Source: Hyperoodon ampullatus
Taxonomy: Eukaryota > Chordata > Mammalia > Artiodactyla > Ziphiidae
Assembly (NCBI GenBank): GCA_949752795.1
Contig: OX457063.1
Span: forward strand, 66,301,783 to 66,365,782
Length of the DNA stretch: 64,000 bases
Reading direction: 5' to 3'
Shown here piece after piece: positions 21,901 through 34,359 of this stretch. Below the pieces are notes generated by a model that saw only the letters and a list, made by a program, of their open reading frames with translations, did not search any database and had not been told where the DNA came from. The position numbers were made by a program, and so were the translations under genes. Within the stretch, counting starts at the first letter, position 1; the number at the start of each line of letters is the position of its first letter.

Positions 21901-22946
21901 TCTTTTTCATTTATTTCTGATCTGATCTTTATGATTTCTTTCCTTCTGCTAAATTTGGCAGTTCGTTGTTCTTTCTCTAATTGCTTTAGGTGCAAGGTTA
22001 GGTTGTTTATTTGAAATGTTTCCTGTTTCTTAAGGTAGGATTGTATTGCTATAAACTTCCCTCTTAGAACTGCTTTTGCTGCATCTCATAGGTTTTGGGT
22101 CATCGTGTCTCCATTGTCATTTGTTTCTAAGTATTTTTTGATTTCCTCTTTGGTTTCTTCAGTGATCACTTCGTTATTAAGTAGTGTATTGTTTAGCCTC
22201 TACGTGTTTGTATTTTTTACAGCTCTTTTCCTGTAGTTGATATTTAGTCTCATAGCGTTGAGTTCAGAAAAGATACTTGATATGATTTCAATTTTCTTAA
22301 ATTTACCAAGGCTTGATTTGTGACCCAAGATATGATCTATCCTGGAGAATGTTCCATGAGCACTTGAGAAAAATGTGTATTCTGTTGTTTTTGTATGGAA
22401 TGTCCTATAAATATCAGTTAAGTCCATCTTGTTTAATGTATCATTTAAAGCTTGTGTTTCCTTATTTATTTTCATTTTGGATGATCTGTCCATTGGTGAA
22501 AGTGGGGTGTTAAAGTCCCCTACCATGATTGGGTTATTGCGGATTTCCCCTTTTATGGCTGTTAGTATTTGCCTTATGTATTGAGGTGCTCCTATGTTGG
22601 GTGCATAAATATTTACAATTGTTATATCTTCTTCTTAGACTGATCCCTTGATCATTATGTAGTGTCCTTCTTTGTCTCTTCTAATAGTCTTTATTTTAAA
22701 GTCTATTTTGTCTGATATGAGAATTGCTACTCCAGCTTTCTTCTGATTTCCATTTGCATGGAATATCTTTTTCCATCCCCTGACTTTCAGTCTGTATGTG
22801 TCCCTAGGTCTGAAGTGGGTCTCTTGTAGACAGCATATATATGGGTCTTGTTTCTGTATCCATTCAGGCAGCCTGCCTCTTTTGGTGGGAACATTTAATC
22901 CATTTACAATTAAGGTAATTATTGGTATGTATGTTCCTATTCCCAT
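18905..22946 (-). pseudogene. L1 ORF2 (endonuclease/reverse transcriptase), broken
   Basis: ORF2p nicks target DNA and reverse-transcribes L1 RNA in target-primed reverse transcription. The start MGIGTYIPIITLIVNGLN fits the family. The endonuclease is interrupted by an in-frame stop at about 22635. Its usual C-terminal SDHNAM motif reads SELNAM (near 22255-22270), so a key His/Asp pair is lost. The reverse-transcriptase core is open in 21209-20289 and keeps [12 protein letters not shown] and the catalytic FADD box (20844-20855). The C-terminal Cys-x3-Cys-x7-His-x4-Cys knuckle survives in 19916-19431, just before the SINE, and the tail EYYSAIKRNE follows it. Clearly a dead copy. Confidence 0.92.
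19243..19457 (-). mobile_element. Young CHR-type SINE in L1 ORF2
   Basis: A full antisense copy: T-rich tail, GCGGTACACGGGCCTCTCAC, and ending CACCAGGGAAGCCC. The host sequence TATTTGTAGTTTTT occurs on both sides (19229-19242 and 19458-19471), the target duplication. It inserted after the L1. Confidence 0.94.
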
Positions 22947-23004
22947 TTACTTAATTGTTTTGGGTTTGTTATTGTAGGTCTTTTCCTTCTCTTGTGTTTC
23001 TTGC

Positions 23005-24066
23005 CTAGAGAAGTTCCTTTAGCATTTGTTGTAAAGCTGGTTTGGTGGTGCTGAACTCTCTCAGCTTTTGCTTGTCTGTAAAGGTTTTAATTTCTCCATC
23101 AAATCTGAATGAGATCCTTGCTGGGTAGAGTAATCTTGGTTGTAGGTTTTTCTCCTTCATCACTTTAAATATGTCCTGCCACTCCCTTGTGGCTTGCAGA
23201 GTTTCTGCTGAAAGATCAGCTGCTAACCTTATGGGGATTCCCTTGTGTGTTATTTGTTGTTTTTCCCTTGCTGCTTTTAATATGTTTTCTTTGTATTTAA
23301 TTTCTTTTTTCTTTCTTTTTTTTTTTTTTTGCAGTACACAGGCCTCTCACTCTTGTGGCCTCTCCCATTGAGGAGCACAGGCTCCACACGCACAGGCTCA
23401 GCGGCCATGGCTTACGGGCCCAGCCGCTCTGTGGCATGTGGGATCCTCCCAGACCGGGGCACGAACCTGTGTCCCCTGCATCAGCAGGCGGACTCTCAAC
23501 CACTGTGCCACCAGGGAAGCCCTGTATTTAATTTTTGATAGTTTGATTAGTATGTGTCTTGGCGTGTTTCTCCTTGGATTTATCCTGTATGGGACTCTCT
23601 GTGCTTCCTGGACTTGATTAACTATTTCCTTTCCCATATTAGGGAAGTTTTCAACTATAATCTCTTCAAATATTTTCTCAGTCCCTTTCTTTTTCTCTTC
23701 CTCTTCTGGGACCCCTATAATTGGAATGTTGGTGTGTTTAATGTCCCAGAGGTCTCTGAGACTGTCCTCAGTTCTTTTCATTCTTTTTTCTTTCTTCTGC
23801 TCTGCAGTAGTTATTTCCACTATTTTATCTTCCAGGTCACTTATCCATTCTTCTGCCTCAGTTATTCTGCTATTGATCCCTTTTAGAGTATTTTTAATTT
23901 CATTTATTGTGTTGTTCATCATTGCTTATTTCCTCTTTAGTTCTTCTAGGTCCTTGTTAAATGTTTCTTTCATTTTGTCTATTCTATTTCCAAGATTTTG
24001 GATCATCTTTGCTATCATTATTCTGAATTCTTTTTAAGGTAGACTGCCTATTTCCTCTTCATTTAC
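23005..24066 (-). pseudogene. L1 ORF1 (RNA-binding chaperone), partial
   Basis: ORF1p is the L1 trimeric RNA-binding protein that forms the ribonucleoprotein with ORF2p. The open part 23922-23398 shows a coiled-coil-like N-terminal stretch (NTLKGINSRITEAEEWISD) and the RRM-like region (IIGVPEEEEKK, then ENFPNMGKEI). The C-terminal domain resumes left of the SINE and stops at the TAG (23005-23007 on the plus map). The N-terminus is lost by 5' truncation and the frame is split by the SINE at 23304-23522. Confidence 0.88.
23304..23522 (-). mobile_element. Young CHR-type SINE in L1 ORF1
   Basis: Antisense full-length copy with target duplication TGTATTTAATTT at 23292-23303 and 23523-23534. It carries a few private substitutions (GCAGTACACAGGCCTC), so it is slightly older than the copies at 39964 and 46287. 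Confidence 0.94.
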
Positions 24067-25330
24067 CAATTTTTAATTGGGTTATTTGTCTTTTTATTTT
24101 AGAGTTGTAAGAGTTCTTTTTATATTATGGATACAATACCCTTATCAGGTATATGATTTACAAATATATTTTCTCATTCTGTAGGTTGTCTTCACTTCCT
24201 TGCTTGTTAGTATCCCTTGAAACACCAAAGATTTAATTTTGATAACATCCAGTTTATGTATATTTTTTCTTTTTTCACTTGTGCTTTTGGTGTCATATCT
24301 AAGAAAACAGTGCCTAATCAAAAGTCACAAAGGTTTATTTCTAAGAGTTTTATAATTTTACCTCTTCTATTTAAGTATTTGATCTATTTTGAGTTAATTT
24401 TTGTATATGGTGTGAGTCAGGGGTCCAAATTTATTCTTTCGCATGTAACTATCCAGTTGTCCCAGCACCATTTGTTGAAAAGAGTATTCTTCCCCCCATT
24501 GATGTCATAGCACCCTTGTCAAAAATCAATTGGCCATAAATATATACAATTACTTCTGTGCTCTGAATTCTAGTCATTGAACTATATATCTATCCTTATG
24601 CCACTACCACACGATCTTGATTGTTTTCGTTTTGCTGTGGTTTTGAATTCCGGAAGTGTAAGTCTTTCAACTTTGTTCTTCTTTTTTATTTTCAAGATGA
24701 CTTTGGTTATTCTAGGTCCCTTATATTTCTATACAAATTTAGGATTAATAGGTTAATTTCTTCAGTGAATGCAGTGGGAATTTTGATAGGGATTACATTG
24801 AATCTGGAGATCAATTTGAGGATTAATGCATTTTAACAGTATTGTCTTCCAGTCATGAACCCAGGATGTTTTTCCAGTTATTTAGGTTTTCTGTAATTTC
24901 TTTCAATGATATTGTTATTTTTCAGTGTTCAAGTATTGCACTTCTTTTGTTAGATTTATTACTGAGCATTTTATTCTTTCTGCTGCAGTGTAAATGAAAT
25001 TGTCTCAATTTTATTTTTGGATTTTCTATTGGTAGTGCCTAGAAATACAATTCATTCTTGTGTTTTGATTGTGTATTCTGATACCTTGTTGAACTCATTG
25101 ATCAGCTCTAATGGTTTTTTAGTGAATTCATTAGAATTTTCAATATACAAGATCATCTAAAAATGGAGATAGTTAAACTTCTTTCCAACATAGATTCCTT
25201 TAATTTCTTTTTCTTGCCTAACTACCTTGGCTAGAAGTGACAGTACAGTGTTGAATAGAAGTGATGAGAGCAGACATCTTTCTCTTGTTCCTGTCTAATG
25301 TTCCTGGTTAATGAGATGGCCAGTATTATT
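24067..25330 (-). mobile_element. Old L1 ORF2 fragment, antisense
   Basis: Diverged L1 sequence that begins at the same point of ORF2 as the fragment at 17425 (TTAATTGGGTTATTTGTC here). It extends to the late reverse-transcriptase region (GTTGAATAGAAGTGATGAGA). No intact frame. Confidence 0.82.
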
Positions 25331-27429
25331 TATGCTATTTTTTGATGACTGTTTTTATACTCTAAGAATCTGAGTGATGGGGCAGGAGTCGCTGCTTGGT
25401 TCTTCCAAGGGAAGGAGTAATAATAGACAATCAAACAATAAAATCAAACAACAAAAATTCCCTTTGTCCTATGCATTGGAGGCTTTGTGTAATAGTTACC
25501 AGAAAAGAAACATTTTAATGGAGGAATCTATTCATGTAACATGTAGGTACCAAGGAGTTTGATTAACATCTTCTAATATGTAAGTGTTCATTATTTAAAA
25601 ATAAAACAAATTGTCCTTACTAATTTTTCCACCCTTTCTATATTTTTGATTTCCCACTGTATGCTTCCAAGTACCATGTGGGATCACAGAGATAAATTAA
25701 ACACAGGGTATGCCCTTAGGGTGCTTGTTGAAAAGTCTTTTAAGGAAGATAGGAAACAGGAGGTTTAATATTTGGGCAAGTGGTTCCCATCAAAGGGTAA
25801 CCGGTCAGAAGGGATGGGCTTCACCCTTAGAATTTTTGAATCTCAGTCTGCTGATGGAACATTCACTTTTTACTCCCATAGAATCAAAGAATTTTAGAAC
25901 TAGAGGCTTGGAATTCCTTTTATCCGACCCCACATTTTTCATAGGAGGAGCCTCTTACCTTATTCAACAATTCCTGTTGTCTCTCATCAGCACCTCTTCT
26001 TTCTCTGAAATGTTTTATCACACACACAAACACGCACACAGACAACACACATGGACGTACACATGTACAGTATTTTCCATAGAGAGGCAATCCATGTTCA
26101 GTCCACATCCTGGCTCCATTTGTTATGTCTGGTTGGGGTAATATAACACCAGCTCCCGTGTTCATCTTCAGTATGACTTGTCTAGGATTCCTGCTTCACC
26201 TCACCCTTGAAGACTACTCAGTGTTGTCCTTCTGATAGGTGCTTCTGACGTGGAGCTGACAAGGACAGGGTTGTTATCTGACTCCAAATCTGAGTGACCC
26301 AGACGCTGTGGGAGGCTTCCTGTTCTGTTTAATTGTACGTTCAACTTTCTTTGTAAAGAGCACACTCCATCCATTTTAAACTTGTCAATTCGGAGGATTA
26401 AATAGGAGGCATATAAAGACATACCTGTGTGCTTACTGTAAAGTTGTCTTTCTAGAAAAGAACGAAAGTGGTATTAACAAAAACAATTAGATAGATACAC
26501 GCCTTAAAAATGTTTACAAAGGCTTTTTAAAAATAAGTCAATTCAGAATTGTATGGAACATGTGTTTCCATTTTTACTTTGCTATTTAAAAGAAACCCTT
26601 TATTCTAGCTTTGTTATGTATTATTTATTATTACGATTAAAATAACATCAGGTTACTTTTTATCATCCCACTAGTAAAATGGAATGCAAACCTTATGGTA
26701 TTAAGCTACAAAAGGAAATGAATCATCCCTACAAACCTTTCAAATTTAATTAACTTTTAAACAAATATGAAGTTCTAGTTTCCCTTTTTCTTTTTTATTA
26801 CAATGCTTTTTTTCTTTTGATCATGTGAGGGGTGAGATAAGGATGCAAAAGTGCTTTCTGGTTCACACTGTTACGGCATATGATACAGCAGCCAATTCGA
26901 TCAAAAGGGAAATAGGAAAATAACTACTTTATTTGTGCCTCGTATGCCGTTTGTAAAGTCCCCTCCAGTCCCTACAATTAAATGTTGGCAGCTGTCCTTG
27001 CAGGCTGCTAAAATGAAATTAAAAAGTGGAGCAAACAGCATTTTAAAATCAAACACATATACTGTGTAGGGACAAACCCAGCAAACTGAAGAATCACAGC
27101 ATTGCAGGCAATCGTTTGATTCAGTGCTGTAAGAAATGCTACAGAAAGGGAACGGGCCTGGGGCAGGGGATCCTGAGAAAGTTCCAAGTCATTGAAAGGC
27201 TCTGATGAGTTGCCCATGTTGGGGGTCAGTTGGGGTGGGGAGTGGAGGGAATGGGTTGGTAAAAAGCAGAGCTTTCCATATTGTGTGTGATAAATGCATC
27301 AGTAAAACATACTGTCACTAAGTTACTCTTTACCTCAGTCTGAGCCCTGGAGTGGGCCTGGAACTTGCTCACGGGGAGGGAGGGTGTGGAGGGCTGTTAC
27401 TAGAAAAGGGGGTGGCACTGTTTAGAGGA
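25331..27429. other. Unassigned sequence
   Basis: No gene found. A CA-rich patch lies at 26020-26062. The AT-rich block 26500-26960 is free of recognised repeats, so it would be a reasonable stretch to test for conserved non-coding sequence. Confidence 0.45.
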
Positions 27430-27610
27430 AAGCCTGTTTGGACCGGCAGTCAGGAACTTGAATCCTGTTCTTGGTCCTTCTGCCTTCTGACAGTGTGACC
27501 TTGGATGAGTCACCTTACCCTCCCTGGGCTGTGGTTTCCATACTGCAAAATGCAGGCTTGGGCTAAATGCATGATTTGCAAACCAAATTCCCAAGCCTCT
27601 ATCAAGCCAG
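27430..27610 (+). repeat. MIR SINE, sense
   Basis: Contains TTGAATCCTGTTCTTGGTCC, CAGTGTGACCTTGGATGAGT and GGCTGTGGTTTCCATACTGC. Confidence 0.85.
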
Positions 27611-28724
27611 CTCAGAGGTTGTCCCTGTACCGACAACTGGGGTTCCTGGCTCCTGCCTGCCGAAGGGAGCAGCCTCAGTCTCCTCTCTGGTATTTATGCT
27701 TCTGCAAGCTGTTGTTTGAACAAAGCAGTCACTAGAAAGTGAAAATTATTAGGTGGCCTGATCTCAAAGACCTTCTGGTTCTTACATTCCAGCTGTCTAT
27801 AACTCTGACATCCCATCCAAGGATCAGGAACACCCGTTATCCCAGCCTCTCCCCGTCTTTCCCAGGAAGCACCGGGGACGAGCGTCTTTAGCATCAGAAA
27901 CTGCTCATCAGTGGCCGTGAAGCTGCAGTGGGAAAAGGAACCTGCGTTTATAGGGTTTCAGCCTCTGATTCTGGAACAGAGCATTTCACTCTCATGGGAC
28001 ATAGTTGCCCCTTTGCTCCAAGCTTGGGGCCCAGCTATTGGAAGTGGTCTGGAAGCCATGTAATTTTGAGGGCTGCTGTAGCCTCCATCCCATGGCCCTA
28101 GTTAGCTTTCCACATGTGCTGTCAGGCTGCTGAGTCCTGAACCTTTACTGGGTGTCTCTGAGGTTAAGGCAGTAATGACCACCTGTCAGCTGCAAGCTGG
28201 GATTCTGAGCGCTGGGCCTCTCCCAAGAGTCACTTGCTAGTTGGTGTTAAAGAAGCTTTTGCTGCCCCACGTCAGGGTATCACTTATCTGGTGCCTGTCT
28301 TGGGAATCTTTTCCTTTCACTCCTTAATAATGTGCCTTCTTGTGCCACAGACGTTCCTCCATCCCTTCTGAAATCATAGTACGTGTACTCTGGTGTTGCC
28401 AGGAGTGAACGTTTAGGAAGTAGGCCTTCAGTTTCCCTGCTGCTTGAAGCAAATATAGTGCCTTTTGTTACGTGTCCCAAGACGCCCTGGTGAACACAGA
28501 TGCCTGTGAGGAAGGTTTGGCAGAGGAAACCATCATGAAAGACCTTTTTAATTGAGGAATATATAGCTGGAGACCCAGGGGTGTTGAGCAGTTTAATTAA
28601 TGTTGATGAGAAATGAAGACTTGCTGTTTAAAAATGAAAATTCAGACCTCCTGTCTCCATATCCATTTCTCCATCATGTCGTTGTTCCTTTCACCTGCTT
28701 TGTGATTTAGCAAACTTCCTGGAA
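27611..28724. other. Unassigned sequence
   Basis: No recognised gene or repeat. Confidence 0.45.
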
Positions 28725-29230
28725 TGCCCACGATGAGACCAGGCACCTAGCTGAACATGGGGCTGCCAGAGGGGAACAAGGCCAGGCCTTGCCCTCAAGG
28801 GGTGTGTGGCCCGGCTCGGGAAGGAGCTAAGCAGTGACAGCCCGAAGTGGTCCGTGCACGTCAGGAAGGTCCTGGGAGTGGGGGACTCGGGGTGAGCAGC
28901 CACGTGCTCCTGGCTGGGGCCGGAAGTGTTCCTGCAGGAGGTACCCCAGGGGGATGACCTAGAGGTGCTCCAGAAAGGGGGGAGGGTGTTCCAGGGGCAG
29001 TGCGCGGGACTTGGTGGGTCTGGTCAAGTGTCGGAGCTCAGAGTCGCTGTTGGGTCCGACCTTGAGGGAGAGAGGAGGAGGGAGCGGGGCCTGGACGGGA
29101 CATGCAGGACCAGGCTGGGAGGACCTGGAATACTTTACAGCTGCGCTTGTCAGTTTGGGTTTTACCCCAAGGGCGTGGGGACCCGCAGCAGAATTTGGGG
29201 CAGATTGGGAGGTATGGGAGGAGGTTTGCA
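28725..29230 (-). repeat. L2 fragment, antisense
   Basis: Follows the L2 reverse order from CCAGGCACCTAGCTGAAC through GGTGTTCCAGGGGCAGTG to GGTTTTACCCCAAGGGCG. Its GC content has produced overlapping open frames with no protein meaning. Confidence 0.6.
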
Positions 29231-29239
29231 AGGCTGCTG

Positions 29240-29460
29240 AGCATGGGGTTGATAAGCAAGGGCTCCGGGTGCAGGTGACTGGGGTTTGAATCCTGCCTTA
29301 CTGTCTTCCAGCTGTGGGCAGGTTACTTAACTGTGCCTCTGTTGCCTCATCTTTAAAATAGGGATGAAAACCCTCCTTGTCTTATAGTGTTCTTGTGAGG
29401 AAAAATACATCCACCTAAAGCTCTTACAAAAATGGGTCCAAGATAAGCACTTATTAAAAT
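29240..29460 (+). repeat. MIR SINE, sense
   Basis: Contains GGGGTTTGAATCCTGCC, GGCAGGTTACTTAACTGTGC, GCCTCATCTTTAAAATAGG and TTCTTGTGAGGAAAAAT. Confidence 0.92.
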
Positions 29461-29520
29461 TTAGTTATCGTATTTTGGGCAGGGGGGCATATCGCATTTT
29501 CCATGAGCAGTCTCTCAGAC

Positions 29521-29985
29521 TGTGTATCACTTAGCTGTTGGCATAATAATGCTGGGTAAAAAATACTCGAAAATGCAGCAGCTTAGAGCAATGGTTTATG
29601 GTTGCTTTTGCAGCTGTGGGTTGGCAGTGGGGCTTGGCTGCTCCACGTTGGGCTTAACTGAGCAGCCGAGCTTCAGGCAGTGGCCCTGGCTGGGCCCGCG
29701 GGTTGGGTTCCCGTCTGCTCCATGTGGGTCCAGGCTGAGGGCAGCAGCCGTCCCGGGGCAGCTCCTGCAAAGGCCGTGGCAGAGCTGGAAGGGGTAAGAG
29801 GAAACCTGCAAGGCTTCATCGGGCCTGGGTTCCCTGCGGCCAAAGCAAGTCACAGGCCAGCAAGCCCAGGGTCAAGGGGCCAGGGGATGATTCTGACCCC
29901 CTTTAGTGGGAGGAGCTGCAGAGTCTCTTGGTAAAGGCCATGCATACAGGTAGGGGGACAGGTTGGGGCCACCAGTGAGGTACCA
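29521..29985 (-). mobile_element. MLT1-type MaLR LTR, antisense
   Basis: Old ERVL-MaLR LTR. The plus strand starts with the reversed 3' end (TGTGTATCACTTAGCTGTTG). It then shows CAAAGCAAGTCACAGGCCAG, TGGGAGGAGCTGCAGAGTC and GGCCATGCATACAGG in MLT1 order. No internal retroviral genes adjoin it. Confidence 0.8.
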
Positions 29986-31594
29986 TGGGCTGCGCTGGCA
30001 TTTCCTCCAACTGCAGCTTCTAGAGGGGAGTTTCCTTGAGGGGTGGAGCCAACACTCACCTGGCCAAGCGTGAACCCCGGGTCTGGCTTCAGTTAGCGCC
30101 CTTCCTGTTTGTCCCAGCGCTGACCTTTAGGCTTTGCAAATGCGTGCTTTCTCCTGCTTCTCGGAGGCTTAGAGGGAGACTGCACATTTCAGGGGAAAAT
30201 GTACTGGTGTGGGTTTGAATCTTCGAAGTGGGGACGAGAACAGACTCTAATGATGCTCACTGGAAAGATGGGAGAGTAGCTGAGGTGTTGCTGCAGGAAT
30301 GCTCGACAGCCTCTCGCAGACTCAACAGGCTGTAGTGTCAGTGAACGTGTCGGCAGATGTGAACTCCACGAGAAGACTTACGGTTTAAATCCATGAATAA
30401 AATGTCTCTGCTTACATGTATTTTTAGATGCCTTTCTCCCAGTACAGTTGAGGAATTGCATTTTTTCTGGGCTCCCTGGCATTTGCTTTCTACTCCCTGG
30501 GAACCTCCTGTGAGACGTGCCAGGCTCCCGAGTGGCCACCCCTAGGCAAGTGCTGGCAGAGAGGTGAGGGAGAGGCAGCTTGGGTGGGATTTATTAGGAG
30601 GTAACTCTGCCTCTCGTCCTCCCAGCCTCCTCGGGGCTTGGGAGTAGGATGGGGACAGTGCCGGGAGGAGCCGAACACTCCGGCTTCGCTTTGCCAGCAC
30701 GTACGGTAATCTCTCTCCTCTTCCCTGGCCTCCTTATGCTGCGTGAGAAATGTATCCATTCTTCACCAGCAGAAAAGAGAGAAGCAGGGAACGGGAGGGC
30801 ATTCTTATAGGTTAGGCTTTTCTATTTTATGTACGAGACTATTCTGTGAAATGAAATGGCACATTTCTTAACATGCTAGTCATGTATTAGATTAAAAAAT
30901 TCAGCAAGATCTCTAAAATTACACTCAGTAATTAAGCATGATATTAAATTGAGCATTTTTTTCAGAGATCGGGAGGAAATACATTCTAGAATTTTTTTGG
31001 TAACAAAAACAGCATCAGATTAACAAGTGAAACGTTTAGCAGTGTGACTGGCATACATAAGATGCTGAGTAAATTGTACCATTGATGGCGATGATGTTGG
31101 TGCTCTCTCTGGTCCGTTTGTTGGTGGAGGGGATTAAAAGCAGAGAATACCAGGCTGAGCACTGCCATCCAGTGCCTTCGTCCAGAGGAACCTCTCTCAG
31201 CCATTCCCTCCTGACCTGGAAAAGCAGCAGGAAAAGGAACCAGAAAAGCTCAGATTCTCAAACCAAGCCGTGTATATACCTTAGAAGTTACAATTTTTTT
31301 CTTAAAGTGATTGCTTGTAAAAGACAGTTGAAAACAGTCACTCCAAGAATAGACATGCTGAAATCCTAATGGTGCAATTCGATTTTGTTGAGTCAAAAAA
31401 AAGGCCTGGATAATGATGAGTCGTAGCTATGCAAATGAAAAGAAAGATCATCATGTCTTATGCTTCAAGGTGTGAATTGATGGCAAAAATCTGTCCATAT
31501 TACTTAGTAGGGGAGATGAGTTTGGATGAAAGCATTCAGTGAAATATGTTCTTCTTTTTTTCTTTAAGCATCACTTACAGCTGAGATGCTAGAA
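29986..31594. other. Unassigned sequence
   Basis: No recognised gene or repeat. The overlapping short frames at 30490-30759, 30986-31204 and 31082-31369 lack family features. Confidence 0.45.
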
Positions 31595-31745
31595 TAGTTG
31601 GTCCATTGGCAGCGTTTCCTGAGTGTCCACTGTGGGCAAGGCTCACAAAGGCACGTGAGTCCTTCCTTCCTTCCTTCATTATCTAATAGACACAGCCTTT
31701 GCTTTCTAGGAACTTATATCTTAATGGGGATGGCAAGATGCAGAC
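31595..31745 (-). repeat. L2-like fragment with (TTCC)n
   Basis: CCTGAGTGTCCACTGTGGGC and CTTTCTAGGAACTTATATC resemble the reversed L2 3' end. A short TTCC run lies at about 31661-31677. Confidence 0.55.
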
Positions 31746-32339
31746 ATTAGAAACCTAAAAAATAGGGGCAAATTTACATAGTACATACTGTCTATGGTAG
31801 GCTTCTACTAGATCTGGAGGAAAAAACTCAATGGAGTGAAAATCATGGTTCTAAATCTTGACCAAATTAAACAGTGAACTCTTTGACTTCTTTTGTTTTT
31901 TACAGGGCAAGGGATGTTATTTCCAGGTGTGTCAGGGGTAGAATAACATTGCCACCTAAGAAGTAGTCTCTCCCCGTAAAATAAGCAGAGAATTCAAACT
32001 GTTGGTGACTCAGCTACCATACACTTATATACCCTACAGTTACATTCTCAAAGGCTTCTGCTGAATAGGAAGAACTGTTTGTGAACAGGAATTATTGCTG
32101 AGTTGACTGCTGCCCCACTGAGGATGAAATGGCGTGATCATGATTTGATTTGCTCATAATCTCTTACTGAGATTTCTTATAGAACTATTATGTATATTTG
32201 GATTTTTACTTTGAGGTTCTTGTACTTTATATTAAAAAAGTAAATTGGAATAATTTCATAACTATATATAACATGTGCTAAATTTTCAAAATAAGGGCAT
32301 GAGGAAGGATTATTTAATAGATTATTTTATAAATGGTTT
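31746..32339. other. Unassigned AT-rich sequence
   Basis: Nothing recognised. Confidence 0.45.
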
Positions 32340-32680
32340 GGACATAATATCAATTTGGACCCACACCAAACTTACCATGCCCCAAATATAAATTCCAGAG
32401 AGTTGAATATTGCAAATCAAACAATAGAAATACTAGCAGAAAACATAATATTTATTAGGTATGCATAGAAATGACAATTTTCATGACTTTAAAGCAAGAG
32501 AAGCAACCAATGAAGAAAAAATGAGCAGATTTGATAATATGAAAAATTTAAAACTTTTATGCAAATGGAGAGACAGCATACTGGGAAAATAGCATTAAAT
32601 TTGTGACACATAAATGATTAATATGTGTTATAACTTTAATATATGGCTCATGCAAATGTATTAGAAAAGAACTGGGGCCC
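32340..32680 (+). mobile_element. Old L1 ORF2 3' fragment, sense
   Basis: Strongly diverged match to the late ORF2 region: ACTAGCAGAAAACATAATAT, AGAGAAGCAACCAATGAAG and GATAATATGAAAAATTTAAA. Many stops. Confidence 0.65.
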
Positions 32681-33229
32681 TAATAGATAAATGTAAAATA
32701 CAGTACAGTCACTCCCATTTATTGAATATTTTTCTATGTCCACATAGATTTAAAAAAAATCAGATGATACTGATTGTTCTGTACACAGAATGTTGTGTAA
32801 CCAGCTTTACTCACATGCCCATACTGTTATTACTAACTAGTTTTCTAAATCACGGTTTCCAGGGCTTGCAAAGTATTTCATTGGTCAGGAAATACAGCTA
32901 AATATTACTTCACTAAGTTTTCAATGCTGTATGTGAAGGTTACAGAAATCTAAGGTGATTTTTCTACTGTCTCTTCTACTTATGAAACCGTGGTCTGCTG
33001 TTAAAATTATGGTAATGGAAAAATACATTACATTGTACTTTACAAAGAAGCACATTCGATATTGTTTTTATCAACAATTATAGGTAGCGTTTGCCACTGA
33101 AACCTGTTTTAGCGAAAGAGGAAATATCTTTTGAGATCCTATGCTTTTCACAACATGTCATCAGTTACCTTTAGAGGCCTTATTAAAAGGAACACGTTAA
33201 TTACCATCCCTGTGAGCATTTCTAGGGTA
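32681..33229. other. Unassigned AT-rich sequence
   Basis: Nothing recognised. Confidence 0.45.
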
Positions 33230-33400
33230 GTGATGACTGTAATGTTATATGAGGGCACTTGTCAAGCATGTCATTCCCTTATCTTGCTTTTATAGCAGAG
33301 GAAATAAAGGCACTAGAGAAATGCCTTTGAGGTCACACAACAAGTTAACAGCAGATAAACATTAGAACTGGCAGCTCCAGAATTCCCACTGTGTATAATT
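33230..33400 (-). repeat. MIR fragment, antisense
   Basis: AGCAGAGGAAATAAAGGCAC, TTTGAGGTCACACAACAAG and AGAACTGGCAGCTCCAGAAT follow the MIR core in reverse. Confidence 0.75.
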
Positions 33401-34359
33401 AGTTCACTGCAGGCGGGAAATGGCAGCATGGGGGATAAATGGCAAATGTGGTGTTTGGGGACCTACAGGCTGGTGGGAATTCTTTGTGCTCTTGTAAATC
33501 GTTCATTAAGTTAGTTTCTTTCTGAGGTTCTCATTGCGTAGAACTTGGAGTCCTCTCAGCCAGGTACCTTATTCCTTAGGATGAAAGGAAACACTACAGT
33601 CACCCCCTAGCGCCTTGATGGGCTAGCGAGGTGGAGGATATTGGCTGTGGGCCTCAGTATTTTCTTGGGCATTGCAATCTCTTCCTGAGGTTTTTGGAGT
33701 TCGAGTGTGGTTCTGTACTTAGCTCCTGATGGACCCCCGAAGTGGCTGGGGGGAGTGAAAGGGCAGGAACTATTTGACTGTTTACAAGTTCACCCTCCTT
33801 CCCAGCAACTCCAGGGTCCAGAGTCACCTGATAAGCACTTGGTCAGCTCATGGAGTGCATGCTTGCCTTTTTTTTTTTTTTTAAACTTTTTTTGGTCTCC
33901 TTATGAATGATACATGGAATTGGTGGACTGCCTCCTATTCTTAGGCATCTGACAAAATCATTGTAGGAAACAAGGTGGTATTTGAAAGCTAGCATCAAGA
34001 GATTTGATTTGGAGAATTCTAGAGAGTACAGAGGCAGTCTGCCAAGTTGGAATCAAAGGCTGGCTCCATCTGATGCTCTAACAAGCTCATTAGATTCTGG
34101 CATCATGATTATCTTAATTTCATTGGCCCCCTTTTAAGGACATGACCAAGTATTTAGTCACCAGGGGCTGATTGGAGAGAGAGGAATCTGCCTCTGCTTT
34201 AGAACTTTCAAAAGAAGGTGGGATTTGGAGTTCAGCTTCTCTTCTGTCCACTCTCAAAGGAGCTTGGCAGCCTTCACGAGGCTCTACTCACTTCCCCGTG
34301 CATCCATCCTGGCTACTCAAAGCGAGGTGCATTGATTGGCAGCAACAGTATCCCCTGAG
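33401..34359. other. Unassigned sequence
   Basis: No gene or named repeat; a T-run lies near 33869-33891. Confidence 0.45.

Larger units (their letters stand above)
18541..24066 (-). mobile_element. L1 LINE, 5'-truncated, minus strand
   Basis: A long, relatively young L1 read right to left. It comprises a partial ORF1 (from 24066), a short spacer, ORF2 (22946 to 18905), a roughly 355-bp 3' UTR ending ACTCCAATAAAGATGTT, and a short poly(A) (8 T at 18541-18548). The 5' UTR and the start of ORF1 are missing. Two CHR-type SINEs are inserted later (19243-19457 and 23304-23522). No convincing target-site duplication was found. Stops and frame breaks make it non-autonomous. Confidence 0.92.

Noticed and set aside
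18541..24080. Target-site duplication for the younger L1
   Set aside because: Left (CATTTTTATT) and right (CAATTTTTAATT) flanks are only similar AT-rich strings; not good enough to claim.
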